From Sternotherus odoratus (Eukaryota > Chordata > Testudines > Kinosternidae): a DNA stretch of 64,000 nucleotides. The stretch spans positions 76,319,892-76,383,891 of the forward strand of contig JAVMKO010000001.1 of assembly GCA_032164245.1 (NCBI GenBank), in the 5' to 3' direction. The position numbers and the translations under genes are program-made. The notes below the pieces were generated by a model. It had not been told where the DNA came from. It saw only the letters and a list, made by a program, of their open reading frames with translations, and made no database searches. This document shows positions 33,229 to 43,200 of this stretch, one piece after another. Position 1 is the stretch's first letter. Each line of letters begins with the position of its first letter.

Positions 33229-35300
33229 TTCTTCCCTCCGGCACGCCCGCCCCGGGACTCCCTGCAGAGGAGAGGGCGGCCTTATCGCCGTCGTTCCGGG
33301 CCACGGCAGGGGGGGAAGCACCAGGCCCCGAAGCCACCCCAGGGGCCCAAACCAAACTTTTGAAGGTGCGCCCGGGGGCAGAGCACCGGCCATAATCCTG
33401 GATCCTCCCTTCGGACACCGTCTGTCCCACTTCCTCCGTGCATGGTCAGACATTACATCAGACCAGTGGGTCCTACACACGGTGGAGGTGGGATATTCGC
33501 TCCAGCTTTCCTCCACTCCTCCCTCCCACCCACCCTCCCCGTCCCTCTTCAGGGACCCCTCTCACGAGCAACTCCTCGTACAGGAGGTGAGGTCGCTCCT
33601 CGCACTGGGAGCCATCGAGCCCGTACCGGAGGAGTTCAAGGGGAAGGGGTTCTACTCCCGCTACTTCCTGATCCCCAAGGCGAAAGGGGGCCTCCGGCCC
33701 ATCCTGGACCTGCGCGGACTCAACACCCACATGACCAGGTTCAAGTTCCGTATGGTCGCCTTGGGTACCATCATCCCCTCTCTGGATCCGGGAGACTGGT
33801 TCGCTGCCCTCGATATGAAGGACGCGTACTTTCACATAAGTATAAAACCGTCGCACAGACGTTACCTCCGCTTCCTGGTGGCGGGGGAGCACTACCAGTT
33901 TGCTGTCCTACCCTTTGGTCTCTCCACTGCACCCAGGGTCTTCACCAAGTGCATGGCGGTTGTAGCGGCGTTCCTTCGGCGCCGCGGGGTACAGCTATAC
34001 CCGTACCTCGACGACTGGCTAATCCGAGGCACCTCCAGGGACCAAGTGAGTTCACACGTGCATCTTGTCATCAGCACATTCGACCGCTTGGGGATACTTC
34101 TCAACAGAGGAAAGTCCACCCTGGAGCTGACTCAGAGGATCGAGTTCATAGGGGCCCTTCTAGACTCCACTACAGCAAGGGCATCCTTGCCTCAGACTCG
34201 CTTTCTAGCCATCCAGTCAGCCATCCGAGATCTACGCGCCTGTCCCATGACCACGGCCAGGGTTGTTCCTCAGCCTGCTAGGCCACATGGCATCATGTAC
34301 ACAGGTCACCCAACACGCCAGGCTGAAACTCCACCCGCTGCAGTCGTGGCTGGCGTCGGTCTACAGACCAAACTGGGACAGTATAGACACCCTCCTCACC
34401 ATCCCCAGAGCCACGCTATCCACTCTGGCTTGGTGGGAAGAACAGGACAATGTATGCCAGGGTGTCCCCTTCCTTCCCCCCAACCCATCCCTTTCTCTTG
34501 TAACGGACGCTTCGTCCCTGGGGTGGGGGGCTCACCTCGGAGAGCTCAGGACCCAGGGCCGCTGGTCGGAGTCAGACCTCTGCCTTCATATCCACGTCAG
34601 AGAGCTAAGGGCCGTTCGGCTAGCCTGCCAGGCCTTCCGAGACACACTACGAGGTCATTGTGTAGCGGTGCTTACGGACAACACAACAGCCCAGTTCTAT
34701 ATAAACAAACAGGGCGGGGCCCACTCCAACCCTCTCTGTCAGGAGGCGACTCTCCTCTGGGAGTTTTGCATAGCCCACTCTATTCACCCAGTGGCCTCCT
34801 TTCTCCCAGGAGTCCAGAATGCACTGGCGGATTACCTCAGCAGATCTTTCACGACACACGAGTGGTCCCTCCGGCCAGACGTTATCTGGCCGATCTTCCT
34901 GAGGTGGGGGTTTCCCCAAATCGATCTCTTTGCCTCCAGACAGAACAGGAAGTGCCTCCAGTTCTGCTCCTTCCGAGGCAGCGCCAAGGGATCCTTGACA
35001 GATGCCTTTCTCCTACCCTGGACGGGGCACCTGTTCTACGCGTTCCCCCCCCCCCCCCCCCCCCCCCCGATCCCGCTTCTACACAAGGTGGTCTTGAAGA
35101 TCAAACGGGACAAGGCTCAGGTCATCCTCATAGCCCCAGCCTGGCCCAGGCAGTGCTGGTATGCGTCCCTCCTCTGGTTATCCAGAGCCCCTCCCATCAG
35201 CCTCCCGTTGTGGCCTGACCTGATCTCTCAGGACCACGGTTGTCTCCTGCACCCGGACCTCCAGTCCCTTCACCTCACAGCATGGCTGCTCCATGGCTGA
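33161..35300 (+). pseudogene. DIRS RT-RNase H-methyltransferase-like polyprotein (one frameshift)
   Basis: The RT frame is open from 33161, overlapping the gag end by 68 nt in the +1 frame, to about 34262; there is no ATG before the RT domain. RT landmarks: PKAKGGLRPILDLRGLN, LDMKDAYFHI (Asp at 33812) and YLDDWL (34004-34021). Near 34262 the frame changes by +1 (LSLLGHMAS continues in the new frame), consistent with one inserted base. RNase H follows: TDASSLGWGAHL (Asp at 34506), RELRAV, LTDNTTAQFYINKQGG and NALADYLSR. Then comes a DLFASRQNRK...DAFLLPW...ILIAPAWPRQCWY block corresponding to the DAM-methylase-like region reported for DIRS elements. A 24-C run (35045-35068) lies in frame in this last block. 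Ends with TGA at 35298-35300. Confidence 0.88.
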
Positions 35301-36349
35301 GAGGTCCCGAACTCTTATGCTCAGCCGAGGTGCAGTACATCCTTCTGGGGAGCAGGAAGCCTGCCACCAGAAGCACCTACATCGCAAAGTGGACCCGCTT
35401 CTCCACCTGGTGTAGGCAGTTGGCCATCGTCCCAAGTGAGGCTTCTATCCCACGTATATTGGACTACCTCTTAGGCCTTAGAAATCAAGGCCTGTCTACC
35501 TCCACCATTCGAGTCCACTTGGCTGCCATTTCGGCTTTCCACCCTGGCCAGGCAAACCACTCGGTCTTCTCCGACCCTGTGGTGTATCGTTTCCTTAAGG
35601 GACTGGACAAACTGTACCCGAGCGTGAAGCGCCCGATTCCACCTTGGGACTTGAACCTTGTGCTCTCACGCCTCACGTTGCCCCCGTTCGAGCCTCTTGC
35701 CACGTGTTCATTACTCCACCTTTCCTGGAAGGTGGCATTCCTAGTAGCTATCACCTCGGCTCGTAGAGTGTCAGAGATCCGTGCACTGACCTCGGAGCCG
35801 CCCTACACTATCTTTCATAAGGACAAGGTGCAGCTACGTCCCCACCCGGCCTTCCTGCCTAAGGTGGTCTCCCCCTTCCATATCAATCAGGACATTTGTC
35901 TCCTAGTCTTTTGTCCTAAACCACACACCTCTGGAAGGGAACAACAATTACACACGTTGGACGTCAGGAGGGCTCTTGCTTTTTATTTAGACAGGACAAA
36001 GCAATTCAGGAAAACGACCCAACTGTTTGTGGCAGTTGCAGAAAGGATGAAGGGCCAGCCAATTTCAGCCCAACGGCTCTCCTCTTGGATCACCTCGTGC
36101 ATTCACACCTGTTATGAACTCGCGGGCAAGCCGCTTGAGAGAGTAACAGCACACTCCACGAGAGCGCAGGCGTCCTCTGCGGCCTTCCGGGAGGGAGTCC
36201 CTATTCAGGACATCTGCAGGGCGGCCACCTGGTCCTCCGTCCACACCTTTGCCGCCCACTACGCCATAGTCCAGCAGACCAGGGACAATGCGGCGTTTGG
36301 GTCAGCGGTCTTACGATCAGCGATGGGTCAACCCGACCCCACCTCCTAG
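35240..36349 (+). CDS. DIRS tyrosine recombinase, apparently intact
   Basis: A 369-codon open frame overlapping the end of the RNase H frame; the first ATG is at 35282 (MAAPWLRGPELL), which is the likeliest start. The N-terminal SAM-like core-binding region is RSTYIAKWTRFSTWC ... LDYLLGLRNQGLS. The catalytic domain keeps the first Arg in SARRVSEIRAL (35765), the HxxR motif HSTR (His 36152, Arg 36161) and the nucleophilic Tyr in FAAHYAI (36260). It therefore looks competent for strand exchange. In DIRS elements this enzyme replaces a DDE integrase and is thought to insert a circular DNA intermediate. It ends 17 nt before the internal complementary region. Confidence 0.92.
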   Translation: MSPAPGPPVPSPHSMAAPWLRGPELLCSAEVQYILLGSRKPATRSTYIAKWTRFSTWCRQLAIVPSEASIPRILDYLLGLRNQGLSTSTIRVHLAAISAFHPGQANHSVFSDPVVYRFLKGLDKLYPSVKRPIPPWDLNLVLSRLTLPPFEPLATCSLLHLSWKVAFLVAITSARRVSEIRALTSEPPYTIFHKDKVQLRPHPAFLPKVVSPFHINQDICLLVFCPKPHTSGREQQLHTLDVRRALAFYLDRTKQFRKTTQLFVAVAERMKGQPISAQRLSSWITSCIHTCYELAGKPLERVTAHSTRAQASSAAFREGVPIQDICRAATWSSVHTFAAHYAIVQQTRDNAAFGSAVLRSAMGQPDPTS

Positions 36350-36365
36350 GTATTGCTTGTAGTCA

Positions 36366-36463
36366 CCTAAATGGAATGCATGTGAGCAATCACTCAAAGA
36401 AGAAAACAGGGTTACTTACCTGTAACTGTTGTTCTTCGAGATGTGTTGCTCACATCCATTCCA
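36366..36463. repeat. Internal complementary region (ICR) of DIRS copy 3
   Basis: 36366-36404 is the reverse complement of the left terminus 30454-30492 (39 nt, one mismatch). 36405-36463 is the reverse complement of the right terminus 36647-36705 (59 nt, one mismatch). Read together they spell the joined ends of the element, the expected template for end completion and circle formation in DIRS replication. Confidence 0.92.
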
Positions 36464-36479
36464 AACCCACCCTCCTTCC

Positions 36480-36706
36480 CCACTGTTGGTTAGCCGGCAA
36501 GAAGGAACTAAGATGGTGGCTGGGTCGCAGGGGTATATATAGGTCGCCATGAGGGCACCACTCCAGGGGGCTCCCTGCTCACCCAGACTATAGCTAGGGG
36601 AAAATCTACCCGGCAACCAGGCACGCTGCGCGTACCTAACCCTAAATGGAATGGATGTGAGCAACACATCTCGAAGAACAACAGTTACATGTAAGTAACC
36701 CTGTTT
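36480..36706 (-). repeat. Right inverted terminal repeat of DIRS copy 3
   Basis: Reverse complement of the left ITR, with the extra terminal extension GAAGAACAACAGTTACATGT ... AACCCTGTT that has no partner in the left ITR but pairs with the ICR. Contains the inverted TATA-like GTATATATAG at 36533-36542. Confidence 0.9.
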
Positions 36707-37234
36707 TTTTGTTCAGTCTTATCTTTTATGTATATCCCCATAAATTCCTTGTACAGGAAGTAATCTGACTTCAGGATGCTTCCCTGCCATCATCTCTAAT
36801 CTCTGCCCCCAGCTGCTTCAGCTCCCACAAATGGAACCATAGTGGTCTCTGAGCACAAGAGGCAACCGAATTTACATAAGTAAAGCAGTCTAAACTAAGC
36901 CTATTCACACAAATGGTAATAGCAGTTGCTGAGCTGATTGATTTCTTCCAACACTCTTGTAAGGGAAAGTTGAGCATTTCTTTACACCAGTTAGCAGGAG
37001 ACAATCCATCAGTCTTAGAGGCCATGGAGGAATGAAAATACTCTGGTGTGGCATAACTCCTACATTGAAACATGAGGTTGTAATGCAGTTAAGCAAGATG
37101 AACAAATACCCAAATAGACAAGATCCAAAGACAGGTGTATGGCTGTCCTTATGGGAATGCACTTATATTTCTGTGCAAAAATCTGTTTTCTAAACATTAA
37201 TAAGCACCCTCTGTGAAATAGGCAATGTCCATAT
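36707..37234. other. Intron, nothing recognised
   Basis: Intronic sequence after the DIRS element. The overlapping minus-strand frames here show no recognisable protein. Confidence 0.55.
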
Positions 37235-37345
37235 TTTATTGACAGGGAAATTGAGGCACAGAAATGCTAAGTGACTTGCCAAAGGTTTTGCAGCAAGCTA
37301 GTGAAAGAGACGAGACAAAAACTTGGGTCTCTTGGCTCCCAGTTG
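37235..37345 (+). repeat. MIR-like (CORE-SINE) fragment
   Basis: ATTGACAGGGAAATTGAGGC, GCTAAGTGACTTGCCAAAGG and AGCAAGCTAGTGAAAGAG match the conserved core of MIR-type SINEs shared by amniotes. Old and short. Confidence 0.75.
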
Positions 37346-38543
37346 CATGCTATAATTACCAGTCCATGGAAAAGAAAAGCTAAGGGGAAGCAGGAGAAAT
37401 TCATCTTGTGAACCATGATCTATTGCAGTGGCATGAGAGAGAGAATAACTGATGTAGACTTGATCATTATTGTGTGTGATTCATGCTTGTGAGACAGCTT
37501 CACTTTTGAATGTTGTACCATTTTTGATGCATCACATTCTGATTGGCTTGTATTTCAATTAATTGAGCTATAAAATATAATTTTAGGGGGAGAGAAGGGC
37601 ATATGCAAATAAGGTTTTGGGATGATGCTGGCAGATTTTTTATTACATCTGATGGACTGGTGAGCAGTCAAGCTATAGTATATTCTAGTAAACAAATTTG
37701 TGACAAAAATTTGATTCAGCTGTGCGGGAGATAAAATTGTGCAATTTACCACTGTGCTGAAAGATATTTATCTGTATAATTTCTGGAGTATTGGCAAGGC
37801 TGTATATAATGATTAGGAAGACGAAGAAATTTCAGTATAATTTTTTACAGAAACTTTTTTCTCTAAGTAAGTAAGAATGGGCATTAGCAGACTCCAGAGA
37901 GAGTACTTTGTAATCGTTTGTATTTAGAAAGCTGTCCATCGAACCTTTAGATTAAAAGGTGTACATGGGAAGGAAAAAATGAGGAGCGAGGATTCCTGTT
38001 GTCTGACAGTGAAGATGACCTCTAACAAACCATAATTTGGCGTAAATAAGCAATTAGCACTTAACATTTTGAGTATCTCTTCTATTAACCAGCCTGCCTA
38101 TTTGTTGTGTTTGTAATTATGCTCAGTATGTTCCATTATTTATACCATTTTTTAGCTTTGGATTGGTGTTTGTCCAACAGCGGGAACTATATAAACTGGA
38201 AATTAATGAGGCGCTTATGTTGAATCATGGATGGATGGATAAGCATGCAACATTCCAGATGAGAATGGTTTGAGGATATAAACGAGATCTGAAATATCTA
38301 GATTCTGTGGAATGACAGGTTCAGCTCAGTTCTTTGCTCTTATGAACTAAATAATGCATTGAATTCCCTGTAGTTTACTGCATGCAGGGAGACTGTCAGA
38401 GGAAACATTCAAATCAGTCTCGTCTGTTCTGCCTGGACACTAAAGATCTCCTGGCATTTGGTTAGTAGGCTTTCCCAGTGTCCTTGGCCAAAACCTGTCA
38501 CCACTCCCCTATCCCATCCCATTGTCCTGTGATGCACTATGCT
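37346..38543. other. Intron, nothing recognised
   Basis: AT-rich intron between the MIR fragment and the MITE at 38544. No exon or repeat family recognised. Confidence 0.55.
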
Positions 38544-39570
38544 TAGGCTGACCATATTTCCTTTAGACAAAAACGGGACATTGGGATGGCAAAAACGGGA
38601 CAGGGGGTGTGTGTGTGGGGGCATGGCCCCACCTGGGCCCCCCAGCGCCGGGCGGGGGGGAGGCAGAGGGAGGTCGGGGGGGATGGATGGAGGAATAAGC
38701 AGATCAGGGATGGGGGATGAAGAGGATGGAGGGAGAGAGAGAAGGGGAGATGAGGGATGAAGATGGAGGGGACGGAGGGAGAGAAGGCACGAAGGTGAGA
38801 AGGGAGAGGATGGATGGATGAGAGAAGAGATGGGGGTAGGGAGCAGGGGGGATGGAGGAGGCAAGGGTCAGCGAGAAGGAGGGATGGAGAGGAGGGAGAT
38901 GGAAGAGGAGGCAGTGGACAGAGGGAGAGAGAGAAGGGAGGAAGGGAGGGATGGAGAAGGCGGATAGAGAGAAGGAAGAGAGGGATGGAGGGATAGAGAA
39001 AAGGGAGGAAGGAAGGGATGGAGAAGGGGATAGAGAGAAGGGATGGAGGGAGCGAGAGGAGGCAGCGGACGGAGGGAGAGAGCAGGGAGGAAGGGAGGGA
39101 TGGAGAAGGGGGATGGAGAGAAGGAAGAGAGGGATGGAGGGATAGAGAGAAGGGAGGAAGGAAGGGATGGAGGGATGGAGAAGGGGCTAGAGAGAAGGGA
39201 TGGAGGGAGTGAGAGGAGGCAGTGGAGGGGGAGAGAGAGGGAGGAAGGGAGGGATGGAGAGAAGGGGGATGGAGAGAAGGGAGGGAAGGGAGGAATAGAG
39301 AGGAGGAGGCGGCAGCGGGCGGCGGGCTGGAGGAGGTGGCAGATCGGAGCTGTCTGGAGCCGCAGCCGGGGGCCGAGTGCGCCGGCGGCGGCGGGGGGGG
39401 GGGGGCGTTTTATGACTCCATGTTTTATGAGTCCTGTTTTGAGTCCACGTTTTATGAGTTCTGCCCCCAAAACGGGACAAAATTGATATTTTGGACAAAA
39501 AGACGGGACGGTTAAAAAACATTAAAAAAACGGGACTGTTCCGTTCAAAACGGGACGTATGGTCAGCCTA
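38544..39570. mobile_element. hAT-like element with GA-rich minisatellite interior
   Basis: Flanked by perfect 8-bp duplications ACTATGCT (38536-38543 and 39571-39578). The TIRs are TAGGCTGACCATA... / ...TATGGTCAGCCTA, and subterminal AAACGGGAC repeats lie at both ends. The interior 38650-39310 is an almost pure-purine (GGAGGGA, GAGAAGG, GATGGA) degenerate tandem array. The long Arg/Glu/Gly-rich frames on both strands are artefacts of that array. Confidence 0.85.
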
Positions 39571-40582
39571 ACTATGCTATATGCCATCTGCCTTACTCCA
39601 CAACAGGGGTTATATTTCATTGGTGTGCATGTGTATAGATGAAGTGCTTTGGGATCCTTCAGGATGAAAGGCATATTGATGTAAAATATTCTTGATAAAC
39701 ATTGTTTATTGATAGGTTTTTTTCTTCCACTGGAACACCCTTACCACCCCCATTGAGTGTTGTGTATGTGGGGTGCAGAAAGTGTGGATTTTTTCATCAT
39801 TGTGAGGCTTTCATCTTTCTTGGAGGGGATTTTGCAGTTAGCTTTTGCTGAGTGTTTTGGCACAGCTCTTGTGGGAGCCCTGCTGCAGCTTGTGCATGTA
39901 ATTTGAACTACACAGAGTTATTTTTGAGTGTCTTAAACTGAATATTCACATTCATTTAAACTTTTATATTCTGTTGAACACAGTATTTGTGCTAAAAAAA
40001 TTCAGTATTTCCAGTTCATTTTATTTTTGCTTTAGAATTTATGCTGCCCTCTCATTTGAGTATTATCTCTAATTTCAGTTCCCTTAATATAGATCCATTT
40101 CTTTGCGTCTTGAGAATGTTGTAATTTCTATCTCAGATTCCAGGTTGATGGTGGTTGGTGTGTCTCAGTGGAGGAAAGGATCTTAAGTTAAAGAAAGGGC
40201 ACAGGGAGGAGATTGAGGAGAGGTAAAACTGTTTGAATAAGATAGTAGTAATTAAGCAGAACAAAATAAACTTGTAGACGAGGAAGTTCATATTCTCCCT
40301 GGATTTTCTTTATAGGCATTCAGTGGCTTGGGAGCAGGAACAGTAGATGGGATGTGAGACAAGGCTGAAGATTGGTAAAATTGATGGAAGTGAAAAGGAG
40401 TGTAGGTCTGGAGAGCAGCTGTGAGAATGGAGTCAAACGAATTAACGGAATTGAGGAAAGGGGTTTGGAGTTGTAATGAAAAGACTTGGAAGGGTTTTCG
40501 TATAGGATTTGAGAGTTTTCTTATGGGATTTACAAAGTCCTGCTCTTGGACCTGCCTCATGCTGCAATGCTTCATATATAGA

Positions 40583-42046
40583 CAGTAAAACCTCGATATA
40601 ACGGACTAATTCGGGCGAGGGGGTGTCCCTTAAAGCCGAAAGTCCGTTATATAATAAAGTAGGTTTTCCGAATGCGTATATTAAAAAATTGACAAATTAG
40701 TTCGTTTACCTGTTTTTACTTATGTAGACACGTTTGTGTAATTAAAATTAAGTATGTATGAAAAGTTTAATTTCACAGAAAAGTTTTCTATACAGTAGAC
40801 TCCCGATTATCCGGGCGCGGGTTAACCGGGCTGTGGATTACCCGGGATGTCTAAATGGGTCGGTAGGGGAAGCCCCAAAGCGGTGGTGGGCTCAGCCTTA
40901 GCCTGCCGCTGCTTTGGGGCTTCTCCCACTGGCCCCTTAGGAGCTGGGGTCTCAGCCTGCTTCCAGCCTGGGTGTAGGAAACCCAGGCTGGCAGCGGGCT
41001 GAGACCCCGGCTGGCAGGAGCCTGGGAGGAAAGCCCAAAGCGGCAGCAGTCTGACTGCTGAGCCTGCTGCCACTTTGGGCTCTCTCCCCAGGCTCCTGCC
41101 AGCCGGGGTCCTGCTTCCTGCCCCAGTCAGCTCCCGCTGCCAGCCTGGGTGTAGGAAGCCCAGGCTGGCAGCGGGAGCTGAGACCCCAGCTCGTTGACAG
41201 GAGCCTGCGGGGAAAGTCTAAAGCGGCAGAGAGCTGAGACGCGGCAGTGGCCGAGCTCTCAGCCCGCTGCTGCTTTAGAGTTTCCCCGCAGGCTCCTGTC
41301 AACGAGCTGGGGTCTCAGCTCCCGCTGCCAGCCTGGGCTTCCTACACCCAGGCTGGCTGCAGGCTGAGACCCCAGCTGGGAAGGAGCCAGCGGGGGAACC
41401 CCCAAAGCAGCGGCAGGCTGAGCGCTCAGCTCGCCGCCACTTTGGGGTTCCCCCCCGCTGGCCCCTTGCCAGCTGGGGTCCTGCCTCCTGCCCCAGTCTG
41501 CTCCCGCTGTCAGCCTGGGTTCCCTGCACCCAGGCTGTCAGCGGGAGCTGAGTGGGGCAGGTGGCAGGAGCCTGGGGAGAGACCCCAAAGCGGCGGCGGG
41601 CTCAGCACTCAGCCTGCTGCCGCTTTGGGATTTCCCCCCAGGCTCCTGCCAGCCGGGGTCTCAGCCCGCTGCCAGCCTGGGTTTCCTACACCCAGGCTGG
41701 AAGCAGGCTGAGACCCCAGCTCCTAAGGGGCCAGTGAGAGAAGCCCCAAAGCAGCGGCAGGTGAAGGCTGAGCCCGCCACCACTTTGGGGCTTCCCCTAC
41801 CGACCTGTTTAGACATCCCGGTTAATCCGCAGCCCGGTTAACCCGCGCCCGGATAATCGGGAGTCTACTGTAACAGTGAATTAATAACAAAAAATAACCT
41901 GTTAATTTAATTATAAGCAAATCTTGGTTAAAAGCATTTTAAAATTAACAGGGTGTTAATTTTCACATATGACATACGGACCAGAAATTTTGTCCATTAA
42001 ATCCGAAGTCCGTTAAATCGAGGTCCACAAAATCGAGGGTTTACTG
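40583..42046. mobile_element. pogo/Tigger-like MITE (family 1) split by a nested element
   Basis: Outer ends CAGTAAAACCTCGATATAAC (40583) and TCGAGGGTTTACTG (to 42046, followed by TA), with inner motifs GGGCGAGGGGGTGTCC and AAATCCGAAGTCCGTTAAAT shared with the copies at 3199 and 5131. The element is interrupted by a different MITE at 40793-41870. The left TA duplication is not intact (GA precedes the element). Confidence 0.82.
40793..41870. mobile_element. pogo/Tigger-like MITE (family 2), long copy nested in family 1
   Basis: Ends CAGTAGACTCCCGATTATCC and GGATAATCGGGAGTCTACTG are perfect inverted repeats, flanked by TA (40791-40792, 41871-41872). The interior is a GC-rich array of inverted and direct modules of roughly 100-250 nt (AGCCTGGGTGTAGGAAACCC, GCTGAGACCCC, AAAGCGGCAGC). 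Short sister copy at 54720-55020. Predicted frames (Ala/Gly/Pro-rich) are not genes. Confidence 0.88.
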
Positions 42047-42129
42047 TATTAGGAAACCTGTTTTTCTGCTGTGGTGTACCTCTACGGGGTGCTACCAACG
42101 GTGAAAGCTGTTTAGACAGTTGGTGAGAA

Positions 42130-42297
42130 TTAGGTTTGTCAGAGGGGGATGATGGATGGCAGGAGAGAGATCACTTAATCATTACCTGGTAGGTTCACTC
42201 ACTCTGGGGCACCTGGCATTGGCCACTGTCTGTAGACAGGATACTGGGCTGGATGGACCTTTGGTCTAACCCATTACAGCCATTCTTGTGTTCCTAG
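42130..42297 (+). mobile_element. CR1 LINE 3' end fragment
   Basis: Shares GATGGATGGCAGGAGAGAGA and GGCACCTGGCATTGGCCACT with the CR1 at 1-408 and ends CATTCTTGTGTTCCTAG, a decayed form of the terminal octamers. Confidence 0.87.
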
Positions 42298-43158
42298 GTG
42301 AAATGGTGGGTGAGTTGCCTGATGCGGAGGCAGTGCAGAAGAATACTTCATTGTCCTCGTGTAAATACCTTGCCTAGATGGGGAGGGAGGGGAAGAAAGA
42401 GGGACTGTAATTGACCTTTGATGCAGCTCCATCAGTCGTAGCAACAGTGGAAGTTCTAGTGTAAAAATGTCTATGTGCTGTTTACCACCATGTTGTTCAA
42501 CCCATCCAAGAGTAGGATCTTTTGACAAGGTAATAACACCTGAACCATCTCTACATTAAAGCATCCATTGTTGCTACCGTTGGTAAAGCTGTACTTGTTG
42601 ATCGCATTGGTGAATTTTGACAATGTCAAAGCAGCCTAAGTGATGTCATTGTGTATAGCAATTTTTTGGTATTCTGTATATGATGCTGAGAAGTTAGGGA
42701 GCTAGCATGTCTTCTGGATTCTGCTTTCCTCCTCCTCCATGGTAAGGAAACTATGGTGTGTGACCCTTGCAGTGCCAAAAATTAATTTAAATGAAGGACC
42801 ATGGTGTTGCCCCATTACAGTGTGTTGAAATATTGATGGGAGGTTTTGGTTGTATATTGCATTGAGAGCCTTGGCAAGGGGAGGGGGACATTTAAAATAC
42901 GATACTTCTATCCCATTGAAGGTAATACTGGTCTACATTGCTTTCTGCCAGCTCTGTAGTTATCTATATTGAATGTGAATTGTAATCTGTTTTGCAGCAT
43001 TCTTCTATTCATGGTTGACTGTTTGTTTTTAACTAAACCAAGACAACCATATATATAAACTGCTTTCTTAGTGCTTAGGGGGCAGATAAACAAATGGCCT
43101 ATCTGAAAATCCAGTGGTAGATGAGTTGCTAGTAACCATGTCATGGTTGCTCATGTAG
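42298..43158. other. Intron, nothing recognised
   Basis: Intronic sequence upstream of UBN2 exon 9. Only the pyrimidine tract that follows (43160-43198) has an obvious role, in splicing. Confidence 0.55.
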
Positions 43159-43200
43159 AATCACTGTGTGTCTTTCTCTTTCTCCCTCTCTCTCTTCCAG

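Larger units (their letters stand above)
30454..36706 (+). mobile_element. Nearly intact DIRS-type tyrosine-recombinase retrotransposon (copy 3)
   Basis: 6.25 kb, + strand. It has inverted terminal repeats (left 30454 to about 30650, right about 36480-36706, differing at only a handful of positions) and an internal complementary region at 36366-36463. Three coding modules lie between: Gag, RT-RNase H-methyltransferase-like, and tyrosine recombinase. There is no integrase of the DDE type, no protease and no LTR, which is the DIRS pattern. DIRS elements are known to pass through a circular DNA joined by the recombinase. It sits in the 16.1 kb UBN2 intron in the sense orientation. Visible damage is limited to one TAG in gag and one frame change between RT and RNase H. 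Confidence 0.93.

Noticed and set aside
33482..35218. A single 578-residue RT protein in one frame
   Set aside because: After about 34262 this frame reads through the RNase H region without any conserved motif. RNase H motifs are in the next frame, so the tail is out-of-frame sequence.
38816..39515. Long Arg/Glu/Gly-rich and Ser/Pro/Leu-rich open frames on both strands
   Set aside because: They are translations of a purine-rich minisatellite inside a hAT-like element. Frames in several phases are equally open, with no conserved motif and no splice context.
40822..41737. Ala/Gly/Pro-rich frames on both strands
   Set aside because: Inside a nested pogo-like MITE with perfect TIRs; inverted modules produce mirrored frames.
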